Below, in pieces: positions 1-8,452 of a stretch of 64,000 bases of DNA. The stretch spans positions 1 to 64,000 of the forward strand of contig NZ_AUWY01000071.1 of NCBI RefSeq assembly GCF_000447205.1, given 5' to 3'. Both the position numbers and the translations under genes were made by a program. The notes beneath the pieces were generated by a model. It saw nothing but the letters and a program-made list of their open reading frames with translations, was not told the DNA's origin and ran no database searches. Numbering within the stretch: the stretch's first letter is position 1; each line of letters begins with the position of its first letter. Origin of the DNA: Sphingobium ummariense RL-3. Lineage in GTDB: Bacteria > Pseudomonadota > Alphaproteobacteria > Sphingomonadales > Sphingomonadaceae.

Positions 1-206
1 TGCTGGCCGCCGCGCTGAGCCCGGCCGGCTGGGCGGGGGGCGCTCTGGTGATCGTGTCGCTGTTGTGCCTCGTGCTGCTGGGCTATGTCGGCGCGCGCCT
101 GGGCGGGGCGAAGCCGGCCCGGTCGGTGCTGCGCACCTTCTTCTGGGGGCTGCTGGCGATGGCGGTGACGGCGGGCGCGGGGGGACTGTTCGGCGCCGCC
201 ATATAG
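1..206 (+). CDS. VIT/CCC1 family transporter, C-terminal fragment
   Basis: The open frame enters from the left edge and ends at the TAG at 204-206, leaving about 67 residues. It shows one hydrophobic helix, the short basic turn GYVGARLGGAKPARSVLR, and a second hydrophobic helix ending in GGLFGAAI. This ending resembles the last two helices of VIT1/CCC1-type iron or manganese transporters, inner-membrane proteins that move divalent metal out of the cytosol. The family assignment rests only on this short tail, and the metal cannot be inferred. The next gene starts 38 bases downstream with its own ribosome binding site. Confidence 0.6.
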   Translation, partial: LAAALSPAGWAGGALVIVSLLCLVLLGYVGARLGGAKPARSVLRTFFWGLLAMAVTAGAGGLFGAAI

Positions 207-244
207 TGGCAAAGCGTCCTGCACATAAGAACAAGGAGACTGCG

Positions 245-790
245 ATGACTGATATTCAGGCCATCCCCCTCAAGACCATCGGCGGCAAGGATGCCAGCCT
301 GGGCGACTATGCCGGCAAGGTCGTGCTGGCGGTCAATGTGGCGTCCAAATGCGGCCTCACCCCCCAATATGAGGGGCTGGAGGATCTCTACGGCGAATAT
401 CGCGACAAGGGGCTGGTCGTCGCGGGGTTTCCGGCGAACGACTTCGGCGCGCAGGAGCCGGGGAGCAACGAGGATATCGCCGACTTCTGCACCACCAATT
501 TCGGGGTCGACTTCCCGATGTTCGAGAAGATCGTTGTGACCGGGCCGGACAAGCATCCGCTCTATGCCGCGCTGACCAGTGCGGTGCCCGAGGCGCAGGG
601 GGACGTGGAGTCCTTCCGCGAGCGGCTGAGCAGCTATGGCATGACGCCCAACCCGGCGCCCGAGCTGCTGTGGAATTTCGAGAAGTTCCTGATCGCGCGG
701 GACGGGGCGGTCGTCGCCCGCTTTGCGCCGTCCACCACGCCCGACGACCCGGCGCTGGTCGCGGCCATCGAGGCGGAGCTGGCGAAGTGA
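245..790 (+). CDS. Glutathione peroxidase-like thiol peroxidase
   Basis: A 181-residue enzyme that reduces hydroperoxides in the cytoplasm. The peroxidatic cysteine is C36 in NVASKCGLTPQY, where animal enzymes carry selenocysteine. Q70 lies in the conserved FGAQEPG loop and W-N-F-EKFL supplies the catalytic Trp and Asn. C82 sits at the position of the resolving cysteine in yeast Gpx3-type enzymes, while the cysteine usual at position 64 is alanine. This points to a thioredoxin-dependent two-cysteine mechanism rather than glutathione use (inference from family knowledge). The ATG at 245 is chosen because AAGGAG lies just upstream; the frame is open further upstream but that part has no homologous look. 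The stop overlaps the GTG start of the next gene. Confidence 0.9.
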   Translation: MTDIQAIPLKTIGGKDASLGDYAGKVVLAVNVASKCGLTPQYEGLEDLYGEYRDKGLVVAGFPANDFGAQEPGSNEDIADFCTTNFGVDFPMFEKIVVTGPDKHPLYAALTSAVPEAQGDVESFRERLSSYGMTPNPAPELLWNFEKFLIARDGAVVARFAPSTTPDDPALVAAIEAELAK

Positions 791-1218
791 AGGCGGCGCC
801 GACGATGCTGGCGGGCGCGGCGCTGGCCGCGGTCCCCGGATCGGCGGCGCTGGCCGTGCCCGACGCCCGGTCTGCGCTGTACGAACTGCGCATCTATCAT
901 CCCGCGCCGGGCAAGCTGGACGCGCTGAACGCCCGCTTCCGCGAGCATACGCTGGCGCTGTTCGCGAAGCACGGCATGACCAATGTCGCCTATTGGAACG
1001 AGGCGCCGAGCGAGCAGGCCCCCGAGGGCCGGGTGATCTATGTCCTGGCCTATCCCAGCCGCGCGGCGCGTGACGCCGCGTGGGATGCCTTCCGCGCCGA
1101 TCCCGAATGGCAGGCGGTGGTGAAGGCGTCGGAGGCGAACGGCAGGCTGGCCGAGAAGATCGACAGCATCTTCATGAGCATGACCGACTATTCGCCGCCG
1201 CTGGATTTTCCGCGCTGA
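787..1218 (+). CDS. NIPSNAP family protein, exported
   Basis: About 143 residues. The N-terminus (KAAPTMLAGAALAAVPGSAALA) looks like a signal peptide, followed by a single NIPSNAP ferredoxin-like domain beginning YELRIYHPAPGKLDALN and including the typical FAKHGMTNVAYW stretch. NIPSNAP domains are dimeric alpha-beta barrels whose bacterial functions are mostly unknown. The GTG at 787 overlaps the stop of the peroxidase gene by four bases, which suggests translational coupling; an ATG at 805 is a possible alternative start. Whether it works with the peroxidase is not shown by the sequence. Confidence 0.75.
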   Translation: MKAAPTMLAGAALAAVPGSAALAVPDARSALYELRIYHPAPGKLDALNARFREHTLALFAKHGMTNVAYWNEAPSEQAPEGRVIYVLAYPSRAARDAAWDAFRADPEWQAVVKASEANGRLAEKIDSIFMSMTDYSPPLDFPR

Positions 1219-1309
1219 CGAAAAGGGAGCGGTGACAAATCGGACCGGAGAGGCAACAAAAGGCGGCCTGCGGCGTTCGCCCAGCGGTTCCTCGATCCGG
1301 GAGTGCATC

Positions 1310-1858
1310 ATGAAAATCGCCTTCGTCCCCCTCGTCCTGCCCATCATCCTTGGCGCGAGCGCCTGCGCGACCGCATCGGCGGGCGGCGCAGCGTCGAAGG
1401 AAGCCGCGCCTGTGGCCCGTGCACAGCTGAAGGCGGGCGACGGATCGACGCGGGGCGAGGCGACCGTCACCGAGGCCGCCGACGGGCTGCACGTGCTGGT
1501 CAAGGCGCAGGGGCTGACGCCCGGCATCCACGCCGTGCACGTCCACACCACCGGAACCTGTACGCCGCCCGACTTCACCAGCGCCGGCGGCCACTGGAAC
1601 CCGACCAATCACAAGCATGGCAAGGACAATCCGCAGGGCATGCACATGGGCGACATGCCCAACATGCTGGCCGGATCGGACGGCGTGGGCGAGATGGAAT
1701 ATGTGATCCCCGGCGGGACGATCAGCAGTGGCGCGACCCCGCTGCTGGACGCGGACGGCGCGGCGGTGGTGATCCATGCCCAGGCCGACGACAATATGAC
1801 GGACCCGGCGGGCAATGCCGGCGGGCGCGTGGCCTGCGGCGTGCTGTCGGCGGGCTGA
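1310..1858 (+). CDS. sodC: Cu/Zn superoxide dismutase, lipoprotein-like
   Basis: A 182-residue enzyme that converts superoxide to hydrogen peroxide and oxygen outside the cytoplasm. Metal ligands are visible: the HVH pair in GIHAVHVHTTGTC, the histidines in SAGGHWNPTNHKHG, and the late VIHAQADD histidine. The disulfide cysteines lie in GTC and in the closing RVACGV motif, which also holds the catalytic arginine. The N-terminus has a hydrophobic stretch ending ASAC, a plausible lipobox, so it may be anchored in the envelope. The ATG at 1310 is chosen because the signal sequence begins there; the longer open frame adds only charged residues. It converges with the thpR gene. Confidence 0.93.
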   Translation: MKIAFVPLVLPIILGASACATASAGGAASKEAAPVARAQLKAGDGSTRGEATVTEAADGLHVLVKAQGLTPGIHAVHVHTTGTCTPPDFTSAGGHWNPTNHKHGKDNPQGMHMGDMPNMLAGSDGVGEMEYVIPGGTISSGATPLLDADGAAVVIHAQADDNMTDPAGNAGGRVACGVLSAG

Positions 1859-1905
1859 GAGCGCCTGGCGCGCCTGGAGCATGTTTCAGGCGGCTTGATC
1901 CTGCA

Positions 1906-1971
1906 GTTCCCCGGCGAAGGCCGGGGCCCGGTCCCGCGCCCTGAACTGGACCCCGGTCTTCGCCGGGGAAC
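1906..1971. repeat. Inverted pair of tetraloop-hairpin repeats
   Basis: Two 24-base arms (1906-1929 and 1948-1971) are inverted copies of each other with two mismatches. Each arm is itself a hairpin: the left one is CCCCGGC-GAAG-GCCGGGG. The pair lies between the convergent sodC and thpR genes and may serve as a two-way terminator. Related hairpins occur at 14362 and 22321. Confidence 0.75.
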
Positions 1972-1995
1972 GATTCCATCCGAGCGGAACAGGCC

Positions 1996-2535
1996 CTAAC
2001 CGCCTGAGGCGGGGTAGTCGGCCACCGGGGCGTAGCGCGCCCCGGACCGGCCGAGCGTGCTTTCGAACAGCGTGAAGCCCTCCACGACGAAGGGCGGGCT
2101 GAAGAGGCCCGCTTGTAGCGCGAGGAACACGTCGATTCCCGGCGCCGGACGGCTGAGCCGGGCGAGGGTGATGTGCGGCAGGAAGGCGCGGCTTTCGGCG
2201 GGAAGGCCGGCCTGCACGCAGGCCCGGTCGATCTTCCGATGGAGATGGGCGAGGGGATCGTGCGGCTCCACCCCGGCCCAGATCGTATCCACCATTCCCC
2301 GGCGATCGAAGGTGCCGACGCCCCGCAGCGCGATGGTGAAGGGCGCGAAGCGGACGGCGGCAAGCCCGTCCGCGATGTCGTTCGCGCGGTGACGGTCGAC
2401 CTCTCCGATGAAGCGCAGCGTCAGGTGAAGCTGGTCGTCCTCCTGCCAGCGCGCGCCGGGCACGCCGCCCATCAGCAAGAGCAGGCGGGCGCGGATGTCG
2501 GCGGGCGGACGAATGGCAGCGAACAGGCGGTGCAT
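1996..2535 (-). CDS. thpR: RNA 2',3'-cyclic phosphodiesterase (2'-5' RNA ligase family)
   Basis: A 179-residue protein of the 2H phosphoesterase family, which opens 2',3'-cyclic phosphate ends of RNA and can reversibly form 2'-5' links. Both catalytic HxT motifs are present, HLTLRF near residue 37 and HITLAR near residue 121, about 85 residues apart as in the family. The N-terminus MHRLFAAIRPP matches the usual first strand. The length fits the family norm of about 180. It converges with sodC and is transcribed away from the GH127 gene. The in vivo substrate is unknown even in well-studied members. Confidence 0.9.
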   Translation of the reverse strand: MHRLFAAIRPPADIRARLLLLMGGVPGARWQEDDQLHLTLRFIGEVDRHRANDIADGLAAVRFAPFTIALRGVGTFDRRGMVDTIWAGVEPHDPLAHLHRKIDRACVQAGLPAESRAFLPHITLARLSRPAPGIDVFLALQAGLFSPPFVVEGFTLFESTLGRSGARYAPVADYPASGG

Positions 2536-2741
2536 GGGCCCTGCATAGGCGCAAAGGGCGCGCCGGGGGAAGGGTGAAGGGCAGGCGGTGGGATCGGCCC
2601 TTTCGCCGGCGGGGGCGAATGTTCGCTTGCGGTTCCTTCCTCCTCCTATTACTCCGACATTTGAACGAAGCGATGCCGCACGTCAGGATTGCCTGCTCCG
2701 GCCAGGGCATCGCGTGCCGGGCGCAGGATGATGGAGAGAGC

Positions 2742-4697
2742 ATGAAAACCGACGCTTGCTGTGCCGGCCAGTCCCGACGGAATTTCCTGGCTTCGGCGGG
2801 AACGGCGGCGCTTGCCGCGGGCGCCGCACCGGTGGTCCTGAACCCGGCAATGGCGGCCGAGGCGCCCAAGCCGGCGACATCGGCGGCGCTCCGGCCGTTC
2901 GATCTGGCGGACGTCGACCTGGGCGAGAGCCCGTTCCTTCATGCGCAGCGGATGACCGAGGCCTATCTGCTGAAGCTGCAGCCCGACCGGATGCTGCACA
3001 ATTTCCGGGTGAATGCCGGCCTGAAGCCCAAGGCACCGGTCTATGGCGGCTGGGAATCCGAGCCGACCTGGGAGGACATCAACTGCCACGGCCACACGCT
3101 GGGCCATTATCTGACCGCCTGCGCGCTCGCCTGGCGATCGACGCGCGATCGCCGCTTCAAGCAACGGGTCGACTATATCGCCGCCGAGCTGGCCGAGTGC
3201 CAGAAGGCGTCGGGCACGGGCCTGGTCTGCGCCTTCCCCAAGGGACCGGCGCTGGTGGCGGCGCATCTGCGCGGCGAGAAGATCACGGGCGTCCCCTGGT
3301 ACACGCTGCACAAGGTCTATGCCGGCCTGCGCGACGGTGCGCTGCTGGCCGACAGCGAACTGTCGCGCGAGGTGCTGGTGCGCCTGGCCGACTGGGCCGT
3401 GGTCGCGACGGGGCCGCTGTCCGACGCGCAGTTCGAAACGATGCTCGACACCGAGCATGGCGGCATGAACGAGGTCATGGCCGACCTGTATTTCATGACC
3501 GGCAACCCCGACTATCTGGCGCTGGCCAAGCGCTTTTCGCACAAGGCGATCCTGACCCCGCTCGCCAAGGAGCGCGATCATCTCGACGGGCTGCACGCGA
3601 ACACGCAGATCCCCAAGATCGTCGGGTTCGAGCGGGTTTATGAGGCGACCGGCGACGCCGCCTATGGCAGCGCCGCCGCCTTCTTCTGGAAGACCGTCGC
3701 GCTGACCCGGTCGTTCGCGACCGGGGGCCATGGCGACAATGAGCATTTCTTCCCGATGGCCGAGTTCGACAAGCATGTCCTTTCGGCCAAGGGATCGGAG
3801 ACCTGCTGCCAGCACAATATGCTGCGGCTGACCCGCGCGCTGTTCCTGCAGAACCCGCAGGCGCATTATGCCGATTATTATGAGCGCACGCTCTATAACG
3901 GCATCCTCGCCTCGCAGGACCCCGACAGCGGCATGGCGACCTATTTCCAGGGGGCGCGGCCCGGCTATATGAAGCTGTACCACACGCCCGAGGATAGCTT
4001 CTGGTGCTGCACCGGCACCGGCATGGAAAATCACGTCAAATATCGCGATTCCATCTATTTCCACGACGACCGCGCCATCGTCGTCAACCTGTTCATCCCG
4101 TCCACGGTGCGCTGGGCGGCGAAGGACGCGGTGCTGACGCAGGCCACCAGCTTCCCGGAGGCGCCGTCCACCAGCCTGCGCTGGACGCTGAAGCGGCCGA
4201 CCGAGATGGTGCTGAAGCTGCGCCATCCGGGCTGGAGCCGGACGGCGAGCGTGCTGGTGAATGGCACCGAAGTCACGCAGTCGGTCGACGCGGGAAGCTA
4301 TATCGAGATCGCCCGCCTCTGGCAGAATGGGGACACGGTGGAACTGCGCCTGGCCATGGAGCCCGCCGCCGAGTATGCGCCCGCCGCGCCCGGGATCGTC
4401 GCCTTCACCTATGGTCCGCTGGTGCTGGCCGGGGCGCTGGGGCGCGAGGGGTTGTCGCCCGGCGCCGACATCGTCGTGAACGAGCGCAAATATGGCAGCT
4501 ACAACGATGCGCCCTTCGCCGCGCCCACGCTGGCGGGCGACGGCGAGACGCTGGCCCGGTCGATCCGGCCGACGGGCAAGCCGCTGGAGTTCACGATCGC
4601 GTCGGCGGAGCAGCAGCCCGTGCGACTGATCCCCTATTACCGCATCGCGCACGAACGCTATGCGACCTATTGGCCGTTGAAGCCGGCCACGGCCTGA
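2742..4697 (+). CDS. Glycoside hydrolase family 127 (DUF1680), Tat-exported
   Basis: A 651-residue enzyme of the beta-L-arabinofuranosidase type. The zinc and catalytic cysteine site of the family is visible: E353 and C355 in GSETCC, and C422-C423 in FWCCTGTG. The toroid-barrel motifs GHYLTACALAW and WYTLHKVYAGL are also present. The N-terminus has a twin-arginine signal (SRRNFLASAGTAALAAGAA), so it is exported folded. The ATG at 2742 is chosen because GGAGAGA precedes it and the Tat motif follows directly. No sugar transporter or other glycosidase is adjacent, so the natural substrate is not clear. About 200 bases upstream hold no gene. Confidence 0.88.
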   Translation: MKTDACCAGQSRRNFLASAGTAALAAGAAPVVLNPAMAAEAPKPATSAALRPFDLADVDLGESPFLHAQRMTEAYLLKLQPDRMLHNFRVNAGLKPKAPVYGGWESEPTWEDINCHGHTLGHYLTACALAWRSTRDRRFKQRVDYIAAELAECQKASGTGLVCAFPKGPALVAAHLRGEKITGVPWYTLHKVYAGLRDGALLADSELSREVLVRLADWAVVATGPLSDAQFETMLDTEHGGMNEVMADLYFMTGNPDYLALAKRFSHKAILTPLAKERDHLDGLHANTQIPKIVGFERVYEATGDAAYGSAAAFFWKTVALTRSFATGGHGDNEHFFPMAEFDKHVLSAKGSETCCQHNMLRLTRALFLQNPQAHYADYYERTLYNGILASQDPDSGMATYFQGARPGYMKLYHTPEDSFWCCTGTGMENHVKYRDSIYFHDDRAIVVNLFIPSTVRWAAKDAVLTQATSFPEAPSTSLRWTLKRPTEMVLKLRHPGWSRTASVLVNGTEVTQSVDAGSYIEIARLWQNGDTVELRLAMEPAAEYAPAAPGIVAFTYGPLVLAGALGREGLSPGADIVVNERKYGSYNDAPFAAPTLAGDGETLARSIRPTGKPLEFTIASAEQQPVRLIPYYRIAHERYATYWPLKPATA

Positions 4698-4726
4698 GGA
4701 CCGATTGCCGGCGTGGCGCGTTTCGC

Positions 4727-4755
4727 TTGAAACGGCGGACCGAAGAGCCGATAAT
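4727..4755 (+). promoter_or_regulatory. Sigma-70-type promoter for the Bax-inhibitor gene
   Basis: TTGAAA at 4727-4732 and GATAAT at 4750-4755 are separated by exactly 17 bases. The pair lies in the 100-base gap before the Bax-inhibitor gene, with GAAGGAGA further down as the ribosome binding site. Both boxes are close to consensus. Confidence 0.6.
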
Positions 4756-4797
4756 AGGAAGTACCGGCGTCATCGTGCCGGTGAAGGAGATTTGAAC

Positions 4798-5535
4798 ATG
4801 GCCAACTGGTCCGATCCTCGTCCCGGCATTGCGGGCTTCGGCGGCGTCGCCGCCTCGCGCGGGGAGGCGTTCGATGCCGGCCTGCGTTCCTACATGCTGT
4901 CGGTCTATAACTATATGGCGAGCGGCGTGCTGCTGACCGGCGTGGTCGCCATGCTGTTCGCGTCGAGCGGGTTCGCCTATCAGGTGCTCGCCGGCCCCGG
5001 CATCCTGAAATATGTCATCATGTTCGCGCCGCTGGTGTTCGTCATGGTGCTGAGCTTCGGCATCCAGCGGCTGTCGACCGTCGCGGCGCAGGCGCTTTAC
5101 TGGGCCTATGCGGCGGTGATGGGCCTGTCGCTCTCGTCGATCTTCCTGGTCTATACCCAGACGTCGATCGCGCAGACCTTCTTCGCGACGGCGGCGGCTT
5201 TCGCTGGCCTCAGCCTCTGGGGCTATACGACGAAGAAGGACCTGTCGGGCTTCGGCACCTTCCTGATCATGGGCGTGGTCGGCCTGCTGGTCGCCAGCCT
5301 GATCAACCTGTTCTTCCAGTCGAGCACGATGAACCTGGTCATCAGCTTCGTCGGCGTGCTGCTGTTCGCGGGCCTGACCGCCTATGACACGCAGAAGATC
5401 AAGAGCATCTACGCCTATGTCGCCGGAACGGACATGATGGGCAAGTCGGTGGTAATGGGGGCGCTGAACCTCTATCTCGATTTCATCAACATGTTCCTGT
5501 TCCTGCTGCGCTTCATGGGCGGCAACCGCGACTGA
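4798..5535 (+). CDS. Bax inhibitor-1 / YccA-YbhL family membrane protein
   Basis: A 245-residue inner-membrane protein with about seven hydrophobic segments. After a short soluble N-terminus it shows the family pattern: RSYMLSVYNYMASGVLLTG in the first helix, later GLTAYDTQKIK, and a closing ALNLYLDFINMFLFLLRFMG. Bacterial members act as ion-permeable channels or influence membrane-protein quality control through FtsH; the role here cannot be told. The ATG at 4798 follows GAAGGAGA at good spacing. A clear promoter lies upstream and a strong terminator downstream, so it is a single-gene transcription unit. Confidence 0.92.
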   Translation: MANWSDPRPGIAGFGGVAASRGEAFDAGLRSYMLSVYNYMASGVLLTGVVAMLFASSGFAYQVLAGPGILKYVIMFAPLVFVMVLSFGIQRLSTVAAQALYWAYAAVMGLSLSSIFLVYTQTSIAQTFFATAAAFAGLSLWGYTTKKDLSGFGTFLIMGVVGLLVASLINLFFQSSTMNLVISFVGVLLFAGLTAYDTQKIKSIYAYVAGTDMMGKSVVMGALNLYLDFINMFLFLLRFMGGNRD

Positions 5536-5560
5536 TCAGGTCGTCGGTGCGAGAATGGCG

Positions 5561-5593
5561 AAGGCCCGGCGGAGCGTTCCGCCGGGCCTTTTT
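5561..5593 (+). terminator. Rho-independent terminator
   Basis: A perfect 13-base-pair stem (5561-5573 with 5578-5590), a GCGT loop and a run of five T bases follow the Bax-inhibitor stop by about 25 bases. Confidence 0.92.
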
Positions 5594-5623
5594 GCTTGAG
5601 ACGAACTCTGCCGGGCTGCTTCC

Positions 5624-5846
5624 GGTGGTGGCGGCCGAGGTCCGCCATTCGCGCTACGCGCCACCAACGACGAACGGGTGTTGCAGATGGTTGCTGCAGG
5701 GCTGGGGCTGACGGTGATGCCCCAATCCTATGCTCAGGATGGGTAGTACGCCCTCGGCTCGCAGGTTTCACCCTCCGCCGCTCGATCGGCTTTCTGTTCG
5801 GTTGGGATGCGTGCCGGCCGGCGTCAAGGCTTTCCTGGAGGACAGC
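5624..5846 (+). pseudogene. LysR-type regulator, C-terminal fragment, frameshifted
   Basis: The first frame reads FALRATNDERVLQMVAAGLG then LTVMPQSYAQDG and stops at 5744. This matches the end of the LysR effector-binding domain. The match continues in another frame as RPRLAGFTLRRSIGFLFG and ends in a third frame as VPAGVKAFLEDS. The DNA-binding half is missing, and at least two frameshifts break what remains. It is dead as a regulator. Confidence 0.65.
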
Positions 5847-6179
5847 ATGTCGTTCGAGGCTGCCAGCCGGCTCATGTTCTGCAACGATATGGCCCCGGCG
5901 CAAGCCGACGCTTTTGTCGCCAAGCTGGGCCAAGATCACTGGCCGCCGGATGCATTGACGGTAAGCGATTGGCGATATGATCATCTGACGGAATGCACGG
6001 GCACGTACGTTCTCTGCCTAGCCGACCAAGCTGTCTCACCGGCTTGGCAGGAACTGAGCGCCAAGCGATTTCACGCGTCTCGGTTGATACGCATCGATGC
6101 TGGGCACCAAGTCATGCATACGCGTCCGCATGCATTGGCAGAAATTCTTCGACAGGAAGCTGGATTTTACAACAGTTGA
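5847..6179 (+). pseudogene. Alpha/beta hydrolase, C-terminal fragment
   Basis: A 110-codon open frame that resembles only the last third of an alpha/beta hydrolase of the esterase type. It shows TGTYVLCLADQAVSPAWQ, where the catalytic acid is usually carried, and RIDAGHQVMHTRPHALAE with the catalytic histidine. The nucleophile elbow and oxyanion parts are absent, so it cannot be an active hydrolase. An ATG at 5847 has GGAGG at good spacing, so a truncated peptide might still be made. It directly follows the LysR fragment, a pair often seen as a regulator with its target enzyme. Confidence 0.6.
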
Positions 6180-6363
6180 GCATCCGGTTGCGGCTGCCAC
6201 GCCCGTATTTGAGCCTGGGATTTGAGCGTGTAAGTTGCCATCTGTCGCCATGATGCTGCGAGTCTAGGACTACTCTGGCGCCATCCCCACCTGGACACTC
6301 TGATTTACCGCTGGTGGTGATGGCGTGAATGTGATTCCATTGTTTTGAGCGATCGAGGCGTAT

Positions 6364-6498
6364 GTGTCTGTGCAGCGTGGCTTTATCGATCTGGACGAGC
6401 GGTATGCGGCGCTGTCGGGGGCGGGCGATCCGCTGGAGAAACTCGGGGCGCTGGACCGGTTCCGGTCAGTTGGTCCAGGATCGGGGGGCAGGTCATGA
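6364..6498 (+). pseudogene. IS5-like transposase, N-terminal fragment
   Basis: This frame reads QRGFIDLDERYAALSGAGD then PLEKLGALDRF before losing similarity and stopping at 6496-6498. The stretch is typical of the first 40 residues of IS5-like transposases with the FDLDERY opening. The DDE catalytic part is absent. It is a leftover of a deleted element; exact family placement needs a database search. Confidence 0.55.
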
Positions 6499-6667
6499 AG
6501 GAGTCGGACTCTATTCAAAATCGGTCACACTCGGGGAGCACGTCATAAGCCTTCGCGTGTTTGCTCACGCCACGACCGACTTCATTGCCGGGCTCCTGCG
6601 ACGCAGCACCAAAGGCAGCGGAATCGCCACCTATGTTCAATGGAAGAAGCTGTTACCGAAGCGCCGC

Positions 6668-6784
6668 CTAACCCGCCATGCGCGCGTCACTTCCTGCGTC
6701 AACACGCGGCCTGCCATGACTCTTCGGGAAATACGGCTCGAGCCGCGCCATCTGCTCATCGGTCAGCCAGTACAGGTCGCTCAC
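6668..6784 (-). pseudogene. IS5-family transposase, N-terminal fragment
   Basis: On the minus strand a GTG at 6784, preceded by AAGGAG, starts a 38-codon frame reading SDLYWLTDEQMARLEPYFPK then SHGRPRVDAG. This is the common start of IS5-family (IS427/IS1031-like) transposases. It ends at a TAG, and the remaining element is missing or shifted. The preceding bases may contain the terminal inverted repeat of the lost element. Confidence 0.65.
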
Positions 6785-6867
6785 ATTCAGTCTCCTTGCG
6801 GAGCCTGAATCAGATCGCGCCTCTCACATCAATGGGTCCTGACCCTAGGTGCGAAGCGCTTGCTGGA

Positions 6868-7248
6868 TTAAGGTCTCCTTGTGCGCCCCTGCGCACGCCG
6901 CGCATCAGTCAAGCTACCCAACGCCCTAGAGCGCATATCCAGCTCGCGACGCTCGGACTCGGAAAGTCCGTCTCGGCCATAGCGTTCTGCCAACGTGCCT
7001 ATTTGATCCACTTCCCTGCGCAAGGCGCGGGCCTCCTCGTTCGAGAGATCACCACTTTTCCTGCCGCTTTTAATGCGGTCGCGGGTTTCACGGAGTTCGC
7101 GCCCAGCATCTTGCTGCCCAGATCGAACATCTACATCGACAATGGCGCCGGGTATTCTTTCGGGTTCCGACGGTGACCGAGGAGCGATTTGAGCGTATGC
7201 GGCAGCACACGGGCTAAGAAGTAATAATATTGCGATGAGAGCACGCAT
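6868..7248 (-). CDS. Small exported protein of unknown function
   Basis: A 126-residue protein, apparently intact. It begins with a signal peptide (MRALIAILLLLSPCAAAYAQ) and continues with a charged helical region containing RETRDRIKSGRKSGDLSNEE, ARALRREVDQIGTLAERYGR and DGLSESERRELDMRSRALG. Similar small periplasmic proteins with this Arg/Glu-rich pattern occur in sphingomonads; none has a known role. The ATG at 7248 is chosen because GGAGGACAGC precedes it; an upstream start four codons earlier lacks this. It is the only clearly intact non-transposon gene inside the decayed zone. Confidence 0.65.
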   Translation of the reverse strand: MRALIAILLLLSPCAAAYAQIAPRSPSEPERIPGAIVDVDVRSGQQDAGRELRETRDRIKSGRKSGDLSNEEARALRREVDQIGTLAERYGRDGLSESERRELDMRSRALGSLTDARRAQGRTRRP

Positions 7249-7300
7249 GCTGTCCTCCACAGGCCCGTGTCAGGCATCGTTCTTCTTCTAGGATGAATTG

Positions 7301-7316
7301 CTGCTGAATTCAGCAG
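7301..7316. promoter_or_regulatory. Perfect 16-base palindrome
   Basis: CTGCTGAATTCAGCAG is self-complementary. It lies about 50 bases upstream of the small exported protein gene on the minus strand, and is followed by a T-rich stretch on the plus strand. It could be an operator for that gene or a weak terminator on the other strand; the sequence does not decide. Confidence 0.35.
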
Positions 7317-7540
7317 TTTTCCTATTTTTGCCCCAGCTCGTTCGGGCTGCCCACCGGTTTGTCCGACTTGTGAGCCACCCATGGCATTTCTGCGCAAGCT
7401 GACTCGACGGAGCCTGTGCGGGGTGAAGCTGGTCATCTCCGACGCTCAAGAAGGCGTCAGGGCGGCGTTGTCCAAGCTGTTGGGGCCACTTGGCACTGCT
7501 GCCGCGGCTGACGTGACCCCTTGGTTTCCACCAGCAGCAA

Positions 7541-8452
7541 TTAGAGCCCGGCGGCTTTGTTGCGCATGAGCGCGGGTTGAGCAATGGCCTGCGCAGCGGA
7601 GCCCGTAGGGCGTAGCGAAGCAGGCCATTGCTTATGCAGTTCAGCGGCGAAGGCCGCTGGGGTCTCGTATCCAAGGGCTGAGTGCGGGCGCTCCTGGTTG
7701 TAGTCCTCCGCCCATGCGGCGATCACCACACGGGCATGGTCTAGGCTGAGGAACAGCGTCTCGTTTAGCAGTTCGTCCCTCATGCGGCCGTTGAAGCTCT
7801 CGACGTAGCCATTCTGCATCGGCTTGCCGGGGGCGATGTAATGCCACTCCACGCCGATCTCCGCGCACCAGGCCAGGACCGCGTTCGACGTCAGCTCGGT
7901 GCCGTTATCGCTGACGATCATGCCTGGCTTGCCGCGCTCGGCGATAAGATCGGTTAGCTCGCGCACGACCCTGCGCCCCGAGATCGAGGTGTCCGGTACC
8001 GCGCGCAGGCACTCGCGGGTCACGTCATCGACGATGTTGAGCACCCGGAACCGGCGTCCCGACGCCATCTGATCGTGCACGAAGTCAAGGCTCCAGCGCT
8101 GGTTGGGCAACGCCAGCACGGGCGCTGGCGCCCGCGCGCCGATGGCACGGCGGCGGTTGCGTCTTCGTCGGACCGCCAGGTTCTCCTCGCGGTAGAGCCG
8201 CTGGGTCTTCTTGCGGTTGATCACCACGCCCTCCCGCCGCAGCAGGATGTGCAGCCGGCGATAGCCGAAACGGCGGCGCTGCTGCGCCAGCTCGCGCAGC
8301 TTCGACCGAAGGTCGGAATCATCATCCCGCTGCGACCGGTAACGCATGCTCTTCCGGTCAGCGCCGATGACACGGCACGCCCGCCGCTCGCTCATCCCCA
8401 GGACCGCCTGGAGACGAGCGACCGCCTCTCGCTTGGCAGCGGGCGTCACCAA
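7541..8452 (-). CDS. IS3-family transposase OrfB (DDE integrase domain)
   Basis: About 303 residues. The N-terminal HTH_21 region ([19 protein letters not shown]) is followed by the rve integrase core with the DDE triad: D in [12 protein letters not shown] in [10 protein letters not shown], and E in [14 protein letters not shown] with the typical lysine/arginine-rich context. It ends inside the left terminal repeat. Its own start would be a TTG at 8452, but in this family OrfB is made mainly as an OrfAB fusion by a -1 frameshift. The slip site A-AAA-AAT lies at 8458-8452, just before the OrfA stop. No internal damage is visible. Confidence 0.93.
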   Translation of the reverse strand: MVTPAAKREAVARLQAVLGMSERRACRVIGADRKSMRYRSQRDDDSDLRSKLRELAQQRRRFGYRRLHILLRREGVVINRKKTQRLYREENLAVRRRRNRRRAIGARAPAPVLALPNQRWSLDFVHDQMASGRRFRVLNIVDDVTRECLRAVPDTSISGRRVVRELTDLIAERGKPGMIVSDNGTELTSNAVLAWCAEIGVEWHYIAPGKPMQNGYVESFNGRMRDELLNETLFLSLDHARVVIAAWAEDYNQERPHSALGYETPAAFAAELHKQWPASLRPTGSAAQAIAQPALMRNKAAGL

